Shown here piece after piece: positions 61,907 to 64,000 of a DNA stretch of 64,000 bases. The notes beneath the pieces are model-generated. The model saw only the letters and a list, made by a program, of their open reading frames with translations, ran no database searches and was not told the origin of the DNA. The number at the start of each line of letters is the position of its first letter. Position 1 is the stretch's first letter. Source of the DNA: Bryobacterales bacterium. GTDB taxonomy: Bacteria; Acidobacteriota; Terriglobia; Bryobacterales; Bryobacteraceae. Both the position numbers and the translations under genes were made by a program. Where the stretch lies: assembly GCA_016721425.1 (NCBI GenBank), contig JADKID010000011.1, forward strand, positions 445,144-509,143, read 5' to 3'.

Positions 61907-64000
61907 ATGAATTCTCCGCCATTCGACGACCATCGGATCGATACACCAGGAGTGGGACTCGCCGGGCAGGAGATGACTACCAGGATGCGTTCGCACTCAG
62001 GTACATCTTGGATTGGCTCAGGCACCCAGACAGGTATTCGTGGATAAAGGTCGAAGCTGATGAGGCTGGGTATCTGGATGATGTCGTTGTCTGCTACAGT
62101 ACTACAGAAGTCAAGGCTATTCAGGTCAAGTTTTCCGCGCATCCTGACCGAGACGATGACCCATATACCCTAAGTCAACTCTTGGCGGAGCGCAATGGGA
62201 GTCGCGGGCCAACAAGGAGCCTCCTTGGAAAATGGGCGGACTCATTTCGCGAGCTGAGAAGATCCCACGGCACGGTGAGTTGCGCTCTCTGGAGTAACCG
62301 TAAGGCTGACGGCACCCTACAGGCAGCTATCGACTGTCGACGTCATTTGGATCTTTCGAAACTCGCGGATGCCGGACTGCGGGAACAACTCCTATCCCAA
62401 CTCGGCGGTAGCGATGAGGCTAAGGAGTTCCTTGATGTCTTCGAGTTTCATCTCGACAGGGAGAGCCTTCACTTGGCAGAGGACGACTTGCGCCATCAGT
62501 TCGTCTCTGATGGTGGGCGAGAACCTGATTGGTATCGTCTGAAGTTCCAGCTCGGAAAGTGGGTAGTGCATCCCGACCTGCCAAATCCAGGCGGCCATAT
62601 TTACCTGCGAGATATTAAAATAGCGGCTGGATTGAGGCGACTACAACGCATTCCAGAGGACTATACCCCGCCCCTAGATTTCGTGATTCCAGATGAGCGA
62701 TGGCACGAGGAACTAGTTCGACGAATCGAAGGCCCGAGATCGGATGGTTTCGTGATTGCGGGGTCTGCTGGCAGTGGAAAGAGCACGTACCTAAGTTTCA
62801 TTTTTCAAGACCTCGCCGACAAGGGCTTCACAGTGCTCCGCCATCACTACTTCTTACCTGGCGAGGCGGATCCATCCCGGCGCGCGTTTGAACGGGTCGG
62901 GCAGGAGCTGATGTATCAGATTGAGGATCAGTTACCTGGCGAACTGCTCGATAAACTCGGTAGTTTCGGCACCTCGGGATCGTTGTCCCAATGGATATGT
63001 AGTGCGGCACGCCACCTTGAACAGATGGGCCGTAAGATGGTACTGATCGTGGACGGTCTGGACCACGCATATCGAGAAGAACAGCAAACTAGCGAACTCG
63101 ACCGCTTGTTTGAGCATTTGACACCGCCACCGCCAGGGCTGACGCTCATCGTAGGCACACAACCGGTGGCCGACCGGCAGCTTCCTAGGCGCCTCCTCGC
63201 CTGGGCACCCCGAGACCGTTGGTTGACGATACCCAAGCTCACTATCAAGGCTATTCAGTCACTGCTCGTTTTTCATGCCGATGACTTTGGGTTTGCCCGG
63301 GACGGCGAGATCCACCAATCGGACTTGGTTCGTTCAGCGGTGTGCATAGAAGAGCGCACAGCCGGACACCCTCTGATTGTAAGGTACTTGCTACGCTCAC
63401 TGCGGATCTCAGGCGGACGCTGTGACCCGTGGGCCATCACGCACGTTGTGCTCTCACCTGATGGTGAGATCAAGACATACTACGCGCTCCTTTGGCACTC
63501 TTTGTCCACCATGGCGCAGAATCTGTTGAGCATGATTGCAGTGGTTGAAGTGCCATGGACAAGAGAGTGGCTCATAGAGTGTCTCGATCCGAATGGGAGC
63601 CAAACACTGGACTTCCAAAGCGCACTGCAGGAAGTCACTCACCTACTGGAAGTCTCCGACACCCAAGTACGTCCCCCTACACACTAGTCTCACGTTCTTT
63701 GTGAGCGAGACTCGCCGCGAAGATCGCAGCCTGACTGCCTTTCGGACCGCAGCTGTGAGCTGGATCAGCACCAGCGCCCCTTCTCACGTAAAGTGGGCAT
63801 GTGAATGGGTATTGGAGGCAGAACTCGGGAATCCGCTACCTCTGATTGAAGGTCCCAGCCGTGAGTGGCTACGAGACGCGTTCCGCCGTGGATGGCCATT
63901 GTCAAAGGCCGTCACAATCCTGGATCTAGCCGCAACAGCAGCACTAACTGCTGCCAAATTGGATCGACACGTCGAGCTCGTGACACTTTCGTGTTATCTC
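61907..64000 (+). pseudogene. Cap4-like nuclease-STAND NTPase (Avs-like defence candidate), two frameshifts, cut by window end
   Basis: Three frames together encode at least 690 residues, still open at the edge. N-terminus (from ATG 61907): NSPPFDDHRIDTPGVGLAGQE; then, after one missing base near 61969, DDYQDAFALRYILDWL, WIKVEADEAGYLDDVVV and KAIQVKF, a PD-(D/E)xK pattern like the Cap4/DUF4297 double-strand DNA nuclease. The frame from TTG 62008 continues with the P-loop GSAGSGKSTYLSF (about 62761), Walker B-type KMVLIVDGLDHA (about 63034) and helices of a STAND/NACHT-type ATPase. After one extra C near 63663 reading continues as KYVPLHTSLTFFVSE to the end. Such proteins detect phage and cut DNA. 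Lower GC than neighbours suggests transfer. Confidence 0.75.

Noticed and set aside
61721..62047. A separate 108-codon gene
   Set aside because: From 61907 its frame supplies the N-terminus of the nuclease-STAND protein; the part before that is not protein-like and has no ribosome site.

Overview
The window is GC-rich, densely coded DNA, probably from an Acidobacteriota chromosome of the Solibacter/Bryobacter type. That placement is an inference from gene content: many secreted carbohydrate-active and beta-propeller proteins, TAT-exported Gfo/Idh/MocA oxidoreductases, a Ser/Thr kinase fused to an FGE-sulfatase-like domain, DUF4384 and caspase-like proteins, and a GPRTAAGKA-type small protein. 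No rRNA, tRNA, CRISPR array or transposase gene was recognised.

Layout. 0-9 kb: FG-GAP protein, intradiol dioxygenase, WD40 protein, Ldh-family dehydrogenase, Gfo/Idh/MocA enzyme, NapH-like polyferredoxin, DinB protein, short-chain fatty acid transporter and two small membrane proteins. 8.9-9.6 kb: a toxin-antitoxin-like gene pair lying between a decayed nuoH tail and intact nuoH. 9.6-19.2 kb, minus strand: a partial complex I cluster in the order nuoC-D-I-J-K-L-M-N-H, with no nuoA, B, E, F or G in the window. 19.3-31.9 kb: sugar isomerase, globin, frameshifted rsmG, NDH-2, aminotransferase, a GH-D-like hydrolase, a split B12-dependent methylmalonyl-CoA mutase, a NYN/LOTUS RNA-processing type protein, RidA and a hypothetical. 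31.9-36.7 kb, minus strand: a GH28-like protein and apbE-hemE-hemG. 36.9-42.8 kb, minus strand: a secreted sialidase carrying a chagasin-like domain, a large Ig-repeat protein and a small Ig-like membrane protein. Divergent from these at 42.9-46.6 kb is an operon of two DUF4384 proteins and a caspase-PEGA-TPR protein. 46.6-49.0 kb: Gfo/Idh/MocA enzyme and GH88. 49.1-55.3 kb: a periplasmic nitrate reductase operon (napD, napA, a doubled tetraheme NapB, a tetraheme lipoprotein, and an NrfC/NrfD quinol module). 55.3-60.8 kb: YCII protein, kinase-FGE, PD40 propeller (frameshifted), MurB with a DinB-like tail, DUF2461. From about 61.7 kb to the end base composition becomes less GC-rich, and a frameshifted Cap4-like nuclease-STAND NTPase (Avs-like defence candidate) runs off the edge.

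How the genes work together. Respiration dominates. Quinol produced by complex I or NDH-2 could be oxidised by the NrfD-NrfC-cytochrome-NapB-NapA chain, which reduces nitrate without NapC. A GTGAC-N4-GTCAC palindrome occurs upstream of both the nap operon and the NapH-like gene, so one regulator may serve both. Haem synthesis genes and a globin fit the cytochrome-rich metabolism. The most novel-looking locus is the divergent cell-surface region at 36.9-46.6 kb.

At least four genes show clean one-base frame breaks (rsmG, the PD40 protein, and the nuclease-STAND gene twice) and a fifth is likely (YCII gene). This pattern suggests indel errors in the assembly rather than independent gene decay, so frame-dependent calls deserve care.
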